The notes: generated from the letters alone by a model not told the origin. DNA of 64,000 bases from JAGNXB01 sp964471595 (GCA_964471595.1 CAYYGN010000012.1:1-64000), one strand, 5' to 3'; positions 51,302 through 60,666 are shown, counted from the first letter of the stretch. Made by a program: numbers and translations.

Positions 51302-52541
51302 CTTCGGGCCCCAGTCGGTGTACGTGGATGATTTCGATTTTCTTGTCACTCACTTTTTCAAGGACAAAACGGTAAGGAGGCAGGACGATTTCGGTGCCCT
51401 CCTCAGGAATATGTTCGGTAGTGATGACGAGATAGCCGGAAAGCGTATGATATTCCCCTTTGGGCAATTGCAATTCCGGGTATTTTTCATTCAGGTAATC
51501 GATCTCCAGACGTCCCGAAAAGCGGTAATTCCCGTCTCCCCATTTTTCTTCGGTGTATTCTTCGTCATCGTGTTCATCCTCGATTTCTCCAAAAATCTGT
51601 TCGAGGATGTCCTCCATGGTAATGATGCCTGATGTGCCGCCGTATTCATCCACCACGCAAGCCAGGCTGGTTTTTTCCTTGATGAAAAGATTTAGCAAAT
51701 CCTGGACTTTCATGGACTCGGGGACAAAAGGAATTTGAAAGATCATTTTGCGGATACTTCCCTTTCCGTTGAGCATTTGTTGGTGGTGGACATAACCGAG
51801 AACATTGTCTATTTCGCCGTCTATGACCAAGAGCCGGGATAATTTGCTCTCCACGAAGAGTTTTCGCAATTCATCCAATCCGTCGTTGACGTCAACCGCC
51901 TCGATTTCCGTGCGCGGCACCATGCAGTCTTTGACCCTCACCTGTTTGAGATGGAGGGCTTTTCCGAACAAGTCGGTGTCTATACGTGTTTCGGAAAAAC
52001 TCTGGGAGTCCCGAACGAGGCTCTCGAGTTCCAGTCGGCTGAATGTATTGTCCTGGAAGTTCTCTGTGGTTTTGGTCAGCAGCCGTAGCAGCCGGTTGGA
52101 CAACCAGGTAAGCGCTCCGGCAGGAAGGGCAAACAAAAATGTCAGAATCCGCACGGGTACGGCCAGATTGTAGAGTACCACTTCTCCATACGTCCTGAAA
52201 ATTACCTTCGGAAGGAATTCGCCGAAGATCAGTACAATGATTGTTCCGGTCAGGGTAATGAGGAACGGCGTCAGGAATTCTTCTCCGAAAAGAGGAGTGT
52301 AAACCGGAGTGAGGAGTGAGGAGAGCAGGAGGGTAAAAATGACAAGGGCGATATTGTTGCCCACCAGCATGGATCCCAGGAAGCGGGACGGATCGGCATA
52401 AAATCGCGAAATCAGCCGGGAGCGCAGGCCACCTTGTTGTTTTTTGAGTTCCACCCTCAGTTTGCTGGCTGAGACATAAGCGATTTCAACGCCCGAGAAC
52501 AGGGCGGAAAGAAGCAACGTGACCAGCAAGGCAATAATCAT
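51282..52541 (-). CDS. CNNM/CorB-type hemolysin-family membrane protein
   Basis: A 419-residue protein. The N-terminal DUF21 domain has three to four membrane helices (LLVTLLLSALFSGVEIAYVSASKLRVEL, GSMLVGNNIALVIFTLLLSSLL, GTIIVLIFGEFLPKVIFRTYG). Two CBS domains follow (MVPRTEIEAVDVNDGLDELRKLFVESKLSRLLVIDG and VQDLLNLFIKEKTSLACVVDEYGGTSGIITMEDILEQIFGEI), then the CorC_HlyC domain. Relatives act in magnesium export; GldE of gliding bacteria has the same build, so that role is an alternative. It overlaps the patatin gene. Confidence 0.88.
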   Translation of the reverse strand: MIIALLVTLLLSALFSGVEIAYVSASKLRVELKKQQGGLRSRLISRFYADPSRFLGSMLVGNNIALVIFTLLLSSLLTPVYTPLFGEEFLTPFLITLTGTIIVLIFGEFLPKVIFRTYGEVVLYNLAVPVRILTFLFALPAGALTWLSNRLLRLLTKTTENFQDNTFSRLELESLVRDSQSFSETRIDTDLFGKALHLKQVRVKDCMVPRTEIEAVDVNDGLDELRKLFVESKLSRLLVIDGEIDNVLGYVHHQQMLNGKGSIRKMIFQIPFVPESMKVQDLLNLFIKEKTSLACVVDEYGGTSGIITMEDILEQIFGEIEDEHDDEEYTEEKWGDGNYRFSGRLEIDYLNEKYPELQLPKGEYHTLSGYLVITTEHIPEEGTEIVLPPYRFVLEKVSDKKIEIIHVHRLGPEDEEMAP

Positions 52542-52548
52542 GATCTGG

Positions 52549-52556
52549 TAAAGGTA
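52549..52556 (-). promoter_or_regulatory. -7-like element of the CNNM gene
   Basis: TACCTTTA on the minus strand (seven of eight TAnnTTTG positions) ends 7 bases before the ATG at 52541, leaving a very short leader. Confidence 0.4.
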
Positions 52557-52632
52557 GATGGGTCGTTGACGGAAATTACAATGTACGGGTAAACGGGAAG
52601 CCGGCGCTTCAGGTTACCCGGATGGCGGCATT

Positions 52633-53463
52633 TCAAGGAAACAGTTTCCTTTTGGCCGCCTGGTACACATACCTTGTATTGCCATCCGAAATGAAGGCGA
52701 CCAACTCGCATTTATCTTCCTTCCAATCGGCGGGCAAAGTGCGGGAGCCCTGGTAGAGTAGGGTTTGGCCCGCCGTTGCTCCGGGCGCCAATACATCCCC
52801 TTCTGCGTTGGTATTGACCATCCCGCGCAGCACATGTTTGTGGACATATTCGGGAATTTCGCCCAGGATGGCGTCCTTTTGATAATCCACGATACCGCTC
52901 TCGGCAATCATCACGGTAATCCTGAGCGGATTATTGACGGCACGGCGGGCAATACCGGTTACCTGAACGGTCAGTTCACGCGTGGCGGGATCAAATTCCG
53001 GTTGCAGGTCAAGGCCGAAAGCGGCTTCCTGGGCGGTTTCCGCTTCTATATAAGCCGGCCATTTGGTGATGACATTATGCAGGCTTGTCTCGCCGGGAAA
53101 ATTCCGCCGGTTGATGATGGAACTGGGATATCCTTTGTCGGGAGAGCCGAGGAAGGTATTCAGGGCATCGCCTTCCGGTGTACGAAAATCATACTTGCTT
53201 TTGTTGGGGATGGGGGTGGCGAAAAATCCGGTATGGATGGATACCACAGCGAGATTGTCCGGATACAGGATCAGGAGGTTTTCCAATTCCTCGCTGCCCG
53301 GCGGGCAAAAAATGCATTGGGCACCGGTGAATTCCTCTACGAGGACAACGCGGTCACCCAATCCGGTGGGCGGGCCGAACACCACATCCGGAGCTATTTC
53401 CTTGCAGCCGGTGAGCAGAAGGATCAAAAGCAAAAGGAAGGAATGGGCAGAGCGGGCATTCAT
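52633..53463 (-). CDS. Omp28-related lipoprotein with thioredoxin-like CxxC
   Basis: A 276-residue lipoprotein (lipobox LLLTGC, Cys20) with the thioredoxin-like segment RVVLVEEFTGAQCIFCPPGSEELENL, whose CxxC motif is C-I-F-C. This Omp28-related family is common on the outer membrane of Bacteroidota. A beta-rich domain follows (LTVQVTGIARRAVNNPLRITVMIAE). A role in surface thiol chemistry is possible but not proven for the family. The start MNARSAHSF lies 5 bases after the DUF6029 gene stop. A longer frame would run inside that gene. Confidence 0.85.
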   Translation of the reverse strand: MNARSAHSFLLLLILLLTGCKEIAPDVVFGPPTGLGDRVVLVEEFTGAQCIFCPPGSEELENLLILYPDNLAVVSIHTGFFATPIPNKSKYDFRTPEGDALNTFLGSPDKGYPSSIINRRNFPGETSLHNVITKWPAYIEAETAQEAAFGLDLQPEFDPATRELTVQVTGIARRAVNNPLRITVMIAESGIVDYQKDAILGEIPEYVHKHVLRGMVNTNAEGDVLAPGATAGQTLLYQGSRTLPADWKEDKCELVAFISDGNTRYVYQAAKRKLFP

Positions 53464-53468
53464 CACTG

Positions 53469-55154
53469 TCAGAAATTGGTTTGCATGTTCATCCGGAATC
53501 CGCTGAACGCTGGTTCGTAACGGCAAATACCGCCGGTACAGACGATTCCGTCCACCTGCTTGATGTAGGAAAGGGCTACCCGGGTGGGTCCTGTGGCATA
53601 GAAGACATCTACTCTCGGGTAATGGACGGCTTTGACTTTTTGACGGGTATTGAGGTCGTATCGCCTGAAATTCCACATGTCCGCAACCGTAAACGTCCAA
53701 TGCGGGGCAATGGTATATTCCAACAGACCGAACAGCCAGTTGCCATAATCCCTGGTGGGGGCATCGTTGAGCCAACCGGTAAACATGGCCGAGAGTTCGG
53801 CACGAATGGCCCGGGTGTCATCAATGTTGTACTGGATGTCGGTATAAGGTGTCAAAGTACCGATTCGTGCCGGACGGCCATCGACGATTTTCCCTTCGTA
53901 AATGAACTGGTTGTACCATTGGTGCTGAACGCCGGCCAGGATATTCCAGGCATCACCGGGTTTGGCGTTTACCTCGGTATAGACTTCCCGGTAGAACAGA
54001 TCCTGCATGTCGAGGTCCATGATCTGGCTGTAATCCACATTGAAGGACCAACGATCGTTGAGGGCATAACGCAGGCTGACTTGTCCGGCCGTTTCGCCGA
54101 TTTCCTGGGTGGCTGCATTATAACGTGCTGTCAGGCGGTAGGTATTGACGCGGGCCATGGGCGGGAGAAAATTGACCATACCCCTGAGTTGGTTGACAAA
54201 AGGATCCACGCGAAAGGTGAAGTCCTGAGTGCGTTTTGCCTCGACGATGACGCCCAGTCCGCCGGTATTGTATCCGAGGGAAGTGTAGAAGATGTTGCCG
54301 GGTCTTGATACGAGGCGGCCTTGCGTGACCGATCCGTTCCAGTTGTGTTTTTCGGCAAAGGGGTCGTAAAATACGTCATTGGTCTTGTAGGCCCCTTCGA
54401 CATACCAGGTCACGTTGCCGGCCGAAAGGGTGTTGTAGATGGTGGCAGCCCGTGTATTGTATTCGGGGATGAAACCGTCTTCGGGGGTATAGCTTTCGAT
54501 GGCGGCGATGATCTGGTTCATGGTGGCGTCATCGGTGGTGCGCATGACCACACCTGCACCCGGGACGATGGACCAGGTCCCTTCGGCGTTGCCGGCAACG
54601 AATCCTTCCACGGCTGCGCCGGACAGGGTGGGATGATACGAGGAAAAGATATTGCGCTGTTTGCCGGAAAAAACCTTCACCTGCCAGTCATCCGAGATCT
54701 GATAACTGACCCGCGCACCATACAGCGCGTTGTCAATCGCCAAAGGGCGGGCTTCATAAGCCCTGAATATGACGCCGCTACCGATCTGGTCGTAAATATG
54801 TCCTCCCATGATGGTGAAATCGCCGATTTTCCGGCGGATGTACCAGCGCCCTATGCCCAGACCGTTGAAGGAGCCCAGCGGATCGAAAAGGTTGGTGTTG
54901 TTGAACAGGTCAAACCGCAGACCGACATCAAACCCCCAATTGGTATAGTCGAGATTGAGCCAGGATTCATTGCCGAGCAATTGGCGATCATATCCAGGTG
55001 TATTGGCGGCGCCGATGGCCGAATCCCGCTGAAAAAAGTTGACGTTGGTCTGGAAGCTGCCACTCAATCGGCCGGCACTGGATTCCTGTGCCCATAGGGC
55101 AGTATTCCCGACCAGACCAAAAAGGGCAGGAAGAATCAAATATCTCATTTCCAT
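53469..55154 (-). CDS. DUF6029 family outer-membrane protein
   Basis: An approximately 561-residue exported protein (signal peptide MEMRYLILPALFGLVGNTALWAQ) with a run of alternating amphipathic strands, such as GRLSGSFQTNVNFFQRDS, SWLNLDYTNWGFDVGLRFDLF and RWSFNVDYSQIMDLDMQ. This predicts an outer-membrane beta-barrel of the DUF6029 type. Function is unknown. It is cotranscribed with the Omp28-like gene downstream, an arrangement that suggests the two work together at the surface. A second Met two codons later (55148) is an alternative start. Confidence 0.85.
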   Translation of the reverse strand: MEMRYLILPALFGLVGNTALWAQESSAGRLSGSFQTNVNFFQRDSAIGAANTPGYDRQLLGNESWLNLDYTNWGFDVGLRFDLFNNTNLFDPLGSFNGLGIGRWYIRRKIGDFTIMGGHIYDQIGSGVIFRAYEARPLAIDNALYGARVSYQISDDWQVKVFSGKQRNIFSSYHPTLSGAAVEGFVAGNAEGTWSIVPGAGVVMRTTDDATMNQIIAAIESYTPEDGFIPEYNTRAATIYNTLSAGNVTWYVEGAYKTNDVFYDPFAEKHNWNGSVTQGRLVSRPGNIFYTSLGYNTGGLGVIVEAKRTQDFTFRVDPFVNQLRGMVNFLPPMARVNTYRLTARYNAATQEIGETAGQVSLRYALNDRWSFNVDYSQIMDLDMQDLFYREVYTEVNAKPGDAWNILAGVQHQWYNQFIYEGKIVDGRPARIGTLTPYTDIQYNIDDTRAIRAELSAMFTGWLNDAPTRDYGNWLFGLLEYTIAPHWTFTVADMWNFRRYDLNTRQKVKAVHYPRVDVFYATGPTRVALSYIKQVDGIVCTGGICRYEPAFSGFRMNMQTNF

Positions 55155-55176
55155 TCGCCAGGGTGCTATGGGCAGG

Positions 55177-55184
55177 TAAAGGTA
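55177..55184 (-). promoter_or_regulatory. -7-like element of the DUF6029-Omp28 unit
   Basis: TACCTTTA on the minus strand, seven of eight TAnnTTTG positions, 22 bases before the ATG at 55154. Confidence 0.4.
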
Positions 55185-55223
55185 ACGGTTACCATCCATT
55201 AAATCCGGGACCTGCACATTGTT

Positions 55224-55231
55224 GATCTTTG
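55224..55231 (+). promoter_or_regulatory. -7-like element abutting the gene at 55237
   Basis: GATCTTTG matches TAnnTTTG at seven of eight positions and ends 5 bases before the ATG at 55237, the same geometry as pyrH. Confidence 0.4.
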
Positions 55232-55236
55232 CCGCC

Positions 55237-55917
55237 ATGCAACTCCAGCGCATTCGGGACAAACTCGGGGAATATGCCCCACTCGTGAAGACCACCTTTC
55301 CCCATTGGGTATGGGATGTGCAGGCCGGATTCGTGCAGCACTGGGATCCGGATGCCGGGGATTTCGCCGGAATGATTGACAGGTCCCTCCAAAGCGGGGA
55401 GAGCCGGCGATTGTGGAGCCGGACCTCTTACCAGCCCAAGGAGGTGCTTTTGCACTTTGCCCGCATGGAACCCGACCAGGTACGTGCCATGTTCCGTGAT
55501 CTGTTTCGGGACGATCGTCCATTGGCGGGCCGGATTGACCGGTTCATCTTTTTGTCCGGCGAATTGCTTGACCAGTACCGGGAGGAAGGTCGCAGGCCGC
55601 TTTTGGCCGGACACGACCAGGATGTGGGTGCGGTGATGTTGTATCTGGCCTTGCGTTTCCCCGACCAATACGGGCCATATGATCATGAAGCATTTACAGG
55701 TGCCCTCAGGGCTTTCCAGGTGAAGGAGTTGCCGGTTCAGCCCGATCCGGAGCGATGGGTCCGCGTAGCGCGCACGCTACGGGGAATCATGGACCAGGAT
55801 CCCGCCTGGACAAAGGCCTGGCAGGAATTGGGGCCCGGAAGGTTTTCAAACGGATCGCCATGGATCGTATGGGATTTTGTCCGGTTCGTCGCTTTTGGAA
55901 AGAGGCGTCTGGTGTAA
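55237..55917 (+). CDS. Conserved cytoplasmic protein of unknown function
   Basis: A 226-residue soluble, Trp- and Arg-rich protein (MQLQRIRDKLGEYAPLVKTT start). The central block HFARMEPDQVRAMFRDLFRDDRPLAGRIDRFIFLSGELLDQYRE and DVGAVMLYLALRFPDQYGPYDHEAFTGAL is helical and looks conserved-type. I recall similar segments in Bacteroidota proteins next to restriction-type genes but cannot name the family. There is no signal peptide and no catalytic motif I can identify. It is followed 6 bases later by the Nudix gene and so is probably in one unit with it. Confidence 0.7.
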   Translation: MQLQRIRDKLGEYAPLVKTTFPHWVWDVQAGFVQHWDPDAGDFAGMIDRSLQSGESRRLWSRTSYQPKEVLLHFARMEPDQVRAMFRDLFRDDRPLAGRIDRFIFLSGELLDQYREEGRRPLLAGHDQDVGAVMLYLALRFPDQYGPYDHEAFTGALRAFQVKELPVQPDPERWVRVARTLRGIMDQDPAWTKAWQELGPGRFSNGSPWIVWDFVRFVAFGKRRLV

Positions 55918-55923
55918 ACCCCG

Positions 55924-56607
55924 ATGACCCGTTTTTGTGTTATGGATGAAAATCAACGTTTGGACTGGTTGACCTTTCAGCAAATGTTGTCTTCCAGGAT
56001 GGAGCATCCCCTGCCCGGGGAGAAGGCACAGTATCGGATGGCCCATGGCAACCGCCTGCCTGATGGGGGGATGGATGACCGGGATTTTCGGCCAGCCGCT
56101 GTATTGTTCCTGGTGTATCCCAGGGATGGGGAGGCTTTTACAGTGTTGATCCGGCGTACTGATCGGGACCAGCGCGACCGTCACCGGGGTCAAATCGGAT
56201 TCCCTGGCGGCAAGTGGGAAGAAGGCGATGCCGATTTATCTGCCAGCGCCTTGCGGGAGGCCAGTGAGGAGGTAGGTATCAGCCCGGAAAGTGTCCGGCT
56301 GGTCACCCCTTTAACCCCTTTGAAAATCCCGGTGAGCCGGTTTCATGTCCATCCCTTCTTGGGGGTCACCCCTGAGTCTCCCTCTTTCCGCAGGCAGGAG
56401 TCGGAGGTCGAGTCCATTCTGGAGGTACCGCTGCGGCATTTTATGGAAAAAGAGAACATCAAGCGAACGGACTTGCCCGTATTCCCGGGCCTTACTTTGC
56501 GCAATGTGCCCTATTTCGATATCGGGGGACAGGTGCTTTGGGGGGCCACCGCCATGATCCTGAGCGAGTTCTTGTTGTGGTGGGACGATACCGTATCCAT
56601 ACCCTGA
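55924..56607 (+). CDS. CoA-type Nudix hydrolase
   Basis: A 227-residue (or 221 from the second Met at 55942) Nudix enzyme. The Nudix box runs from GGKWEEGDADLSASALREA to SEEVGI with all acidic metal ligands. The upstream RDRHRGQIGFPGGK is the extra signature of CoA pyrophosphatases (NudL/PCD1), which cut CoA or acyl-CoA to phosphopantetheine and ADP. It lies just upstream of a CoA-ester mutase (icmF), which makes a CoA-turnover link plausible. The icmF promoter begins inside the last gap, so regulation may be separate. Confidence 0.88.
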   Translation: MTRFCVMDENQRLDWLTFQQMLSSRMEHPLPGEKAQYRMAHGNRLPDGGMDDRDFRPAAVLFLVYPRDGEAFTVLIRRTDRDQRDRHRGQIGFPGGKWEEGDADLSASALREASEEVGISPESVRLVTPLTPLKIPVSRFHVHPFLGVTPESPSFRRQESEVESILEVPLRHFMEKENIKRTDLPVFPGLTLRNVPYFDIGGQVLWGATAMILSEFLLWWDDTVSIP

Positions 56608-56612
56608 AACCC

Positions 56613-56620
56613 TATCTTTG
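56613..56620 (+). promoter_or_regulatory. -7 promoter element of icmF-lptC
   Basis: TATCTTTG, an exact TAnnTTTG match, 6 bases after the Nudix stop and 53 bases before the icmF ATG. Confidence 0.5.
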
Positions 56621-56673
56621 TAGATCCCTCCCCGATTTCCCATCGGAATTCCAGTTATTGAAAGGCACAATTC

Positions 56674-59600
56674 ATGGAGAAAATTGCCCCCTACCAGGCC
56701 AGCCACAAGATCCGGATCGTCACGGCGGCTTCCCTGTTTGACGGGCATGATGCTGCGATCAACATCATGCGGCGCATCATGCAGAGCTCGGGCGCCGAGA
56801 TCATTCATCTCGGTCACAACCGTTCGGTCCAGGAGATCGTTGATGCCGCGATCCAGGAGGATGCACAAGGCATTGCCATTACCTCCTACCAGGGCGGGCA
56901 CAATGAATATTTCAAATACATGCATGACCTGCTGAAAGAGCGGGGAGCGGGGCATATCAAAATTTTTGGCGGCGGGGGCGGCACCATCCTGCCCTCGGAG
57001 ATTGACGAACTCCACCGCTACGGGATTTCGCGCATCTATTCCCCCGACGACGGGCGTCATCTGGGGCTTCAGGGCATGATCAATGATGTGTTGCAGCAAT
57101 GTGACTACCCGGTCGGTCAACACCTCAACGGAGAGATCGGAAAGCTTCACCATTCCCGTCCGGGGGTTGTGGCCCGGATGATTTCCGCCGTGGAAAATTT
57201 TCCCGAAGAAAGCACCTCCTGGGTACAGGATCTGCAAAAGGGGCTGGCAGGCAAGACGATACCTGTTCTTGGCATTACAGGTACAGGCGGCGCCGGAAAA
57301 TCCTCCCTGGTGGACGAGATGATTCGCCGTTTTCTGATCGACTTCAAGGACAAATCCATCGCCATTCTTTCGGTCGACCCTTCCAAACGCAAAACGGGAG
57401 GTGCGTTGCTGGGTGACCGCATTCGAATGAATGCCGTCAACCACCCCAGGACCTTCATGCGATCACTGGCTACCCGTCAGAGCAATCTCGCGCTCAGTGC
57501 GCATGTCCAATCCGCCCTTACCGTGCTCAAGGCGGCCGGATATGACATGATCATTCTGGAGACCTCCGGGATAGGGCAGTCGGATACCGAGATTGTGGAT
57601 CACTCGGATGTATCGCTCTATGTGATGACGCCCGAATACGGGGCAGCTACCCAGCTGGAGAAAATAGACATGTTGGATTTTGCCGACATCATTGCGATCA
57701 ACAAATTTGACAAACGGGGTGCTTTGGATGCCCTGCGGGATGTGCGCAAGCAATACCAGCGCAATCACCAGCTATGGGACCAGCCGGTGGAAAACATGCC
57801 GGTCATTGGGACCATTGCCTCCCAATTCAACGATCCCGGTGCCAATCAGCTGTACCGGCGATTGATGGATATTGTGGCCGAACGCACCGGCGCCGACCTT
57901 CACTCGAGCTTCCAGCCGGGTGAAGAGATGAGCGAAAAGATCTATATCATCCCGCCCAACCGGACAAGATATCTGTCCGAAATCAGTGAAAACAACCGGC
58001 GGTATGACCGGTGGGTCCAGGAGCAGGTAGCCATCGCCCGCCAATTGTTCGGACTGCGGCAGACCCTGGATCTTCTGGACAAGCAGGACACGCCGGGACC
58101 CGAATGGCTTGAGATTCTCCAAAAGATCTACCGGGAAAAAGAACAGGAACTCGATCGGTCCTGTTGGCAAATCCTGCAGGAGTGGGAAGCCCGGAAGGCC
58201 AACTATGCAGCGGAAGATTTTGTCTATACGGTGCGTGGTCGTGAGATCCGTGTGCCCACTTACACATCATCCCTTTCCCATACCCGAATTCCGAAAGTGA
58301 TCCTGCCCAGATTTGAAGATTGGGGGGAGATCCTTCGCTGGAACCTCCAGGAGAATGCGCCCGGGGAATTTCCATACACGGCCGGGGTATTTCCTTTCAA
58401 GCGCAAGGAGGAGGACCCGACCCGTATGTTTGCCGGTGAAGGAGGCCCGGAACGGACCAATCGCCGCTTCCATTATCTCTCCATCGACATGCCGGCCAAC
58501 AGGCTTTCAACGGCCTTTGATTCGGTCACCCTTTACGGCGAAGATCCCGACCACCGGCCGGACATTTACGGCAAGATCGGCAATTCAGGTGTAAGCGTTT
58601 GCTCTCTGGACGATGCCAAAAAATTGTATTCCGGCTTCGATCTCTGCGATCCCCGTACTTCGGTCAGCATGACCATCAACGGGCCCGCCGCCACGATTTG
58701 CGCTTTTTTCATGAATGCTGCCATTGATCAGCAATGCGAATTACATATCCGTGAGCACGGGTTGGAAGACCGTGTGGAGGCCAGACTGAAATCCCTATAT
58801 GATGACAGGGGGCTTCCGCGTCCGCGTTATGTCGGCGAACTCCCGCAAGGCCATAATGGACTGGGGCTGCTCCTTCTGGGACTGACAGGGGATCAGGTAC
58901 TGGAACCGGAGATTTACGAAGCCCTGAAAGCCAAGGCCCTTGCCGCGGTGCGGGGTACCGTACAAGCGGATATCCTGAAAGAAGATCAAGCCCAGAATAC
59001 GTGCATTTTCTCCACGGAATTTTCCCTGAAATTGATGGGAGATGTGCAGGAATATTTCATCCGGCATCAGGTCAGGAATTTTTATTCCGTATCAATTTCC
59101 GGTTATCACATTGCCGAGGCCGGTGCCAATCCCATTTCGCAGCTCGCCTTCACCCTGGCCAACGGATTCACTTTTGTGGAGTATTATTTATCCAGGGGAA
59201 TGCACATCGACGATTTTGCGCCCAATTTGTCCTTTTTCTTTTCCAATGGTGTGGATCCGGAATATGCGGTAATCGGCCGTGTGGCCCGACGGATATGGGC
59301 CAAAGCCATGAAGGACAAGTACGGGGCCAATGACCGTTCCCAGAAATTGAAATATCACATCCAGACCTCCGGCCGAAGTCTGCACGCCCAGGAAATTTCT
59401 TTCAACGATATTCGCACGACCCTGCAGGCGCTCTATGCCATCTATGACAATTGCAATTCATTGCATACCAACGCCTATGATGAGGCGATCACCACGCCTA
59501 CCGAAGAGAGTGTCCGGCGTGCGGTGGCGATCCAGATGATCATCAATCACGAACTGGGCCTGGCCAAAAACGAAAATCCGCTCCAGGGTTCATTTATCAT

Positions 59601-60051
59601 TGAAGAGCTTACCGATCTGGTGGAGGAGGCTGTATTGTCGGAATTTGACCGGATCACCGAAAGGGGCGGTGTATTGGGGGCTATGGAAACCATGTACCAA
59701 CGCAGCAAAATCCAGGAAGAAAGTCTTTATTACGAGACCCTGAAACACAGTGGTGAGTATCCGATCATCGGCGTTAATACCTTCCTTTCACCGGATGGTT
59801 CGCCGACCGTCATTCCCCGCGAAGTCATCCGGTCCACCGCAGAGGAGAAGGAAGCCCAGATCACGCATTTGAAAAACCAACATCAGGCCATGGACGCGAC
59901 AAGTACGGAATCGCTTCACCACCTGCAGAAGGCTGCGCTGCACAATGAGAATGTATTCAATGCGCTGATGGAGGCCGTCAAACAATGTTCACTGGGCCAG
60001 ATTACCCACGCTTTGTATGAGGTGGGTGGTCAGTACCGCCGCAATATGTAA
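56674..60051 (+). CDS. icmF: Fused isobutyryl-CoA mutase (IcmF-type)
   Basis: A 1125-residue adenosylcobalamin-dependent mutase. Residues 1-140 form the B12-binding domain (LFDGHDAAIN with the cobalt-ligating His25; GGHNEYF; IFGGGGGTILPSEI). Residues about 195-415 form a MeaB/ArgK-type GTPase chaperone, with Walker A GTGGAGKS (203-210), VDPSKRKTGGALLGDRIRM and ETSGIGQSDTE. Residues about 555-1125 form the substrate-binding TIM-barrel mutase (SLDDAKKLYSGFDL, YSVSISGYHIAEAGANPISQLAFTLANGF). The fusion of chaperone inside the mutase is diagnostic of IcmF. It isomerises isobutyryl-CoA and n-butyryl-CoA or similar branched acyl-CoA. Confidence 0.94.
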   Translation: MEKIAPYQASHKIRIVTAASLFDGHDAAINIMRRIMQSSGAEIIHLGHNRSVQEIVDAAIQEDAQGIAITSYQGGHNEYFKYMHDLLKERGAGHIKIFGGGGGTILPSEIDELHRYGISRIYSPDDGRHLGLQGMINDVLQQCDYPVGQHLNGEIGKLHHSRPGVVARMISAVENFPEESTSWVQDLQKGLAGKTIPVLGITGTGGAGKSSLVDEMIRRFLIDFKDKSIAILSVDPSKRKTGGALLGDRIRMNAVNHPRTFMRSLATRQSNLALSAHVQSALTVLKAAGYDMIILETSGIGQSDTEIVDHSDVSLYVMTPEYGAATQLEKIDMLDFADIIAINKFDKRGALDALRDVRKQYQRNHQLWDQPVENMPVIGTIASQFNDPGANQLYRRLMDIVAERTGADLHSSFQPGEEMSEKIYIIPPNRTRYLSEISENNRRYDRWVQEQVAIARQLFGLRQTLDLLDKQDTPGPEWLEILQKIYREKEQELDRSCWQILQEWEARKANYAAEDFVYTVRGREIRVPTYTSSLSHTRIPKVILPRFEDWGEILRWNLQENAPGEFPYTAGVFPFKRKEEDPTRMFAGEGGPERTNRRFHYLSIDMPANRLSTAFDSVTLYGEDPDHRPDIYGKIGNSGVSVCSLDDAKKLYSGFDLCDPRTSVSMTINGPAATICAFFMNAAIDQQCELHIREHGLEDRVEARLKSLYDDRGLPRPRYVGELPQGHNGLGLLLLGLTGDQVLEPEIYEALKAKALAAVRGTVQADILKEDQAQNTCIFSTEFSLKLMGDVQEYFIRHQVRNFYSVSISGYHIAEAGANPISQLAFTLANGFTFVEYYLSRGMHIDDFAPNLSFFFSNGVDPEYAVIGRVARRIWAKAMKDKYGANDRSQKLKYHIQTSGRSLHAQEISFNDIRTTLQALYAIYDNCNSLHTNAYDEAITTPTEESVRRAVAIQMIINHELGLAKNENPLQGSFIIEELTDLVEEAVLSEFDRITERGGVLGAMETMYQRSKIQEESLYYETLKHSGEYPIIGVNTFLSPDGSPTVIPREVIRSTAEEKEAQITHLKNQHQAMDATSTESLHHLQKAALHNENVFNALMEAVKQCSLGQITHALYEVGGQYRRNM

Positions 60052-60063
60052 TGCACGGGCCGG

Positions 60064-60651
60064 ATGGATAAACCAAAGGGGACACCCCACCCTGCCCCGT
60101 CGACGGTCAGGCAGTTGGCAGGTCTGCTGATCGCAGTTGTCCTGGTCGTTTGGGTGGCAGGCTGTGAAAAGAAACCGGTGGATACCCCACCCGACCCCCT
60201 CCTGATGGAAGGTGATGTCGAAATTGTCCGGGATGTGGTACTGATGTACAGCGACTCATTGCGTTTGCGCGCCCGGGTGGAGGGTCCCAAGCTCGTCAAA
60301 TACCTGAAACGCCAGGAAGAGAAGGAGGAATTTCCCGAAGGGGTCAAGGTCATCTTTTATGAACCGGACGGAAGTGAGTCGGGTACACTAATTGCCGATT
60401 TCGGCATTCGCGACCCGCGGAAAAAGCAGATCAAAGGAATTGGCAATGTCGTTTTTCACAATCCGGCCGGCGAAAAACTCGAGACGGAGGAATTGATTTG
60501 GGACGAGGAAAACGATCGGGTTTTCACCCGCAAATTCGTTCTTTTCACCACACCGGAAGAGAAGGTATGGGGTATGGGGTTTGAGGCCAATCAGGACTTC
60601 TCCTTCAGGCGGATATTTGCCCCTGAAGGCAGGGTAATCCTCAGGGAGTAG
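60064..60651 (+). CDS. lptC: LPS export periplasmic protein LptC
   Basis: A 195-residue protein with an N-terminal hydrophobic segment and a lipobox (WVAGC, Cys34). The beta-jellyroll pattern of LptC/OstA follows: MEGDVEIVRDVVLMYSDSLRLRARVEGPKL, EGVKVIFYEPDGSESGTLIADFGIRDPRKKQIKGIGNVVFHN and GEKLETEELIWDEENDRVFTRKFVLFTTPE. It bridges the LptBFG transporter to LptA in lipopolysaccharide export. It starts 12 bases after icmF. The lipid-anchored form (with Cys) is typical of Bacteroidota. Confidence 0.85.
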   Translation: MDKPKGTPHPAPSTVRQLAGLLIAVVLVVWVAGCEKKPVDTPPDPLLMEGDVEIVRDVVLMYSDSLRLRARVEGPKLVKYLKRQEEKEEFPEGVKVIFYEPDGSESGTLIADFGIRDPRKKQIKGIGNVVFHNPAGEKLETEELIWDEENDRVFTRKFVLFTTPEEKVWGMGFEANQDFSFRRIFAPEGRVILRE

Positions 60652-60666
60652 GGGAAGATGTTGCGT

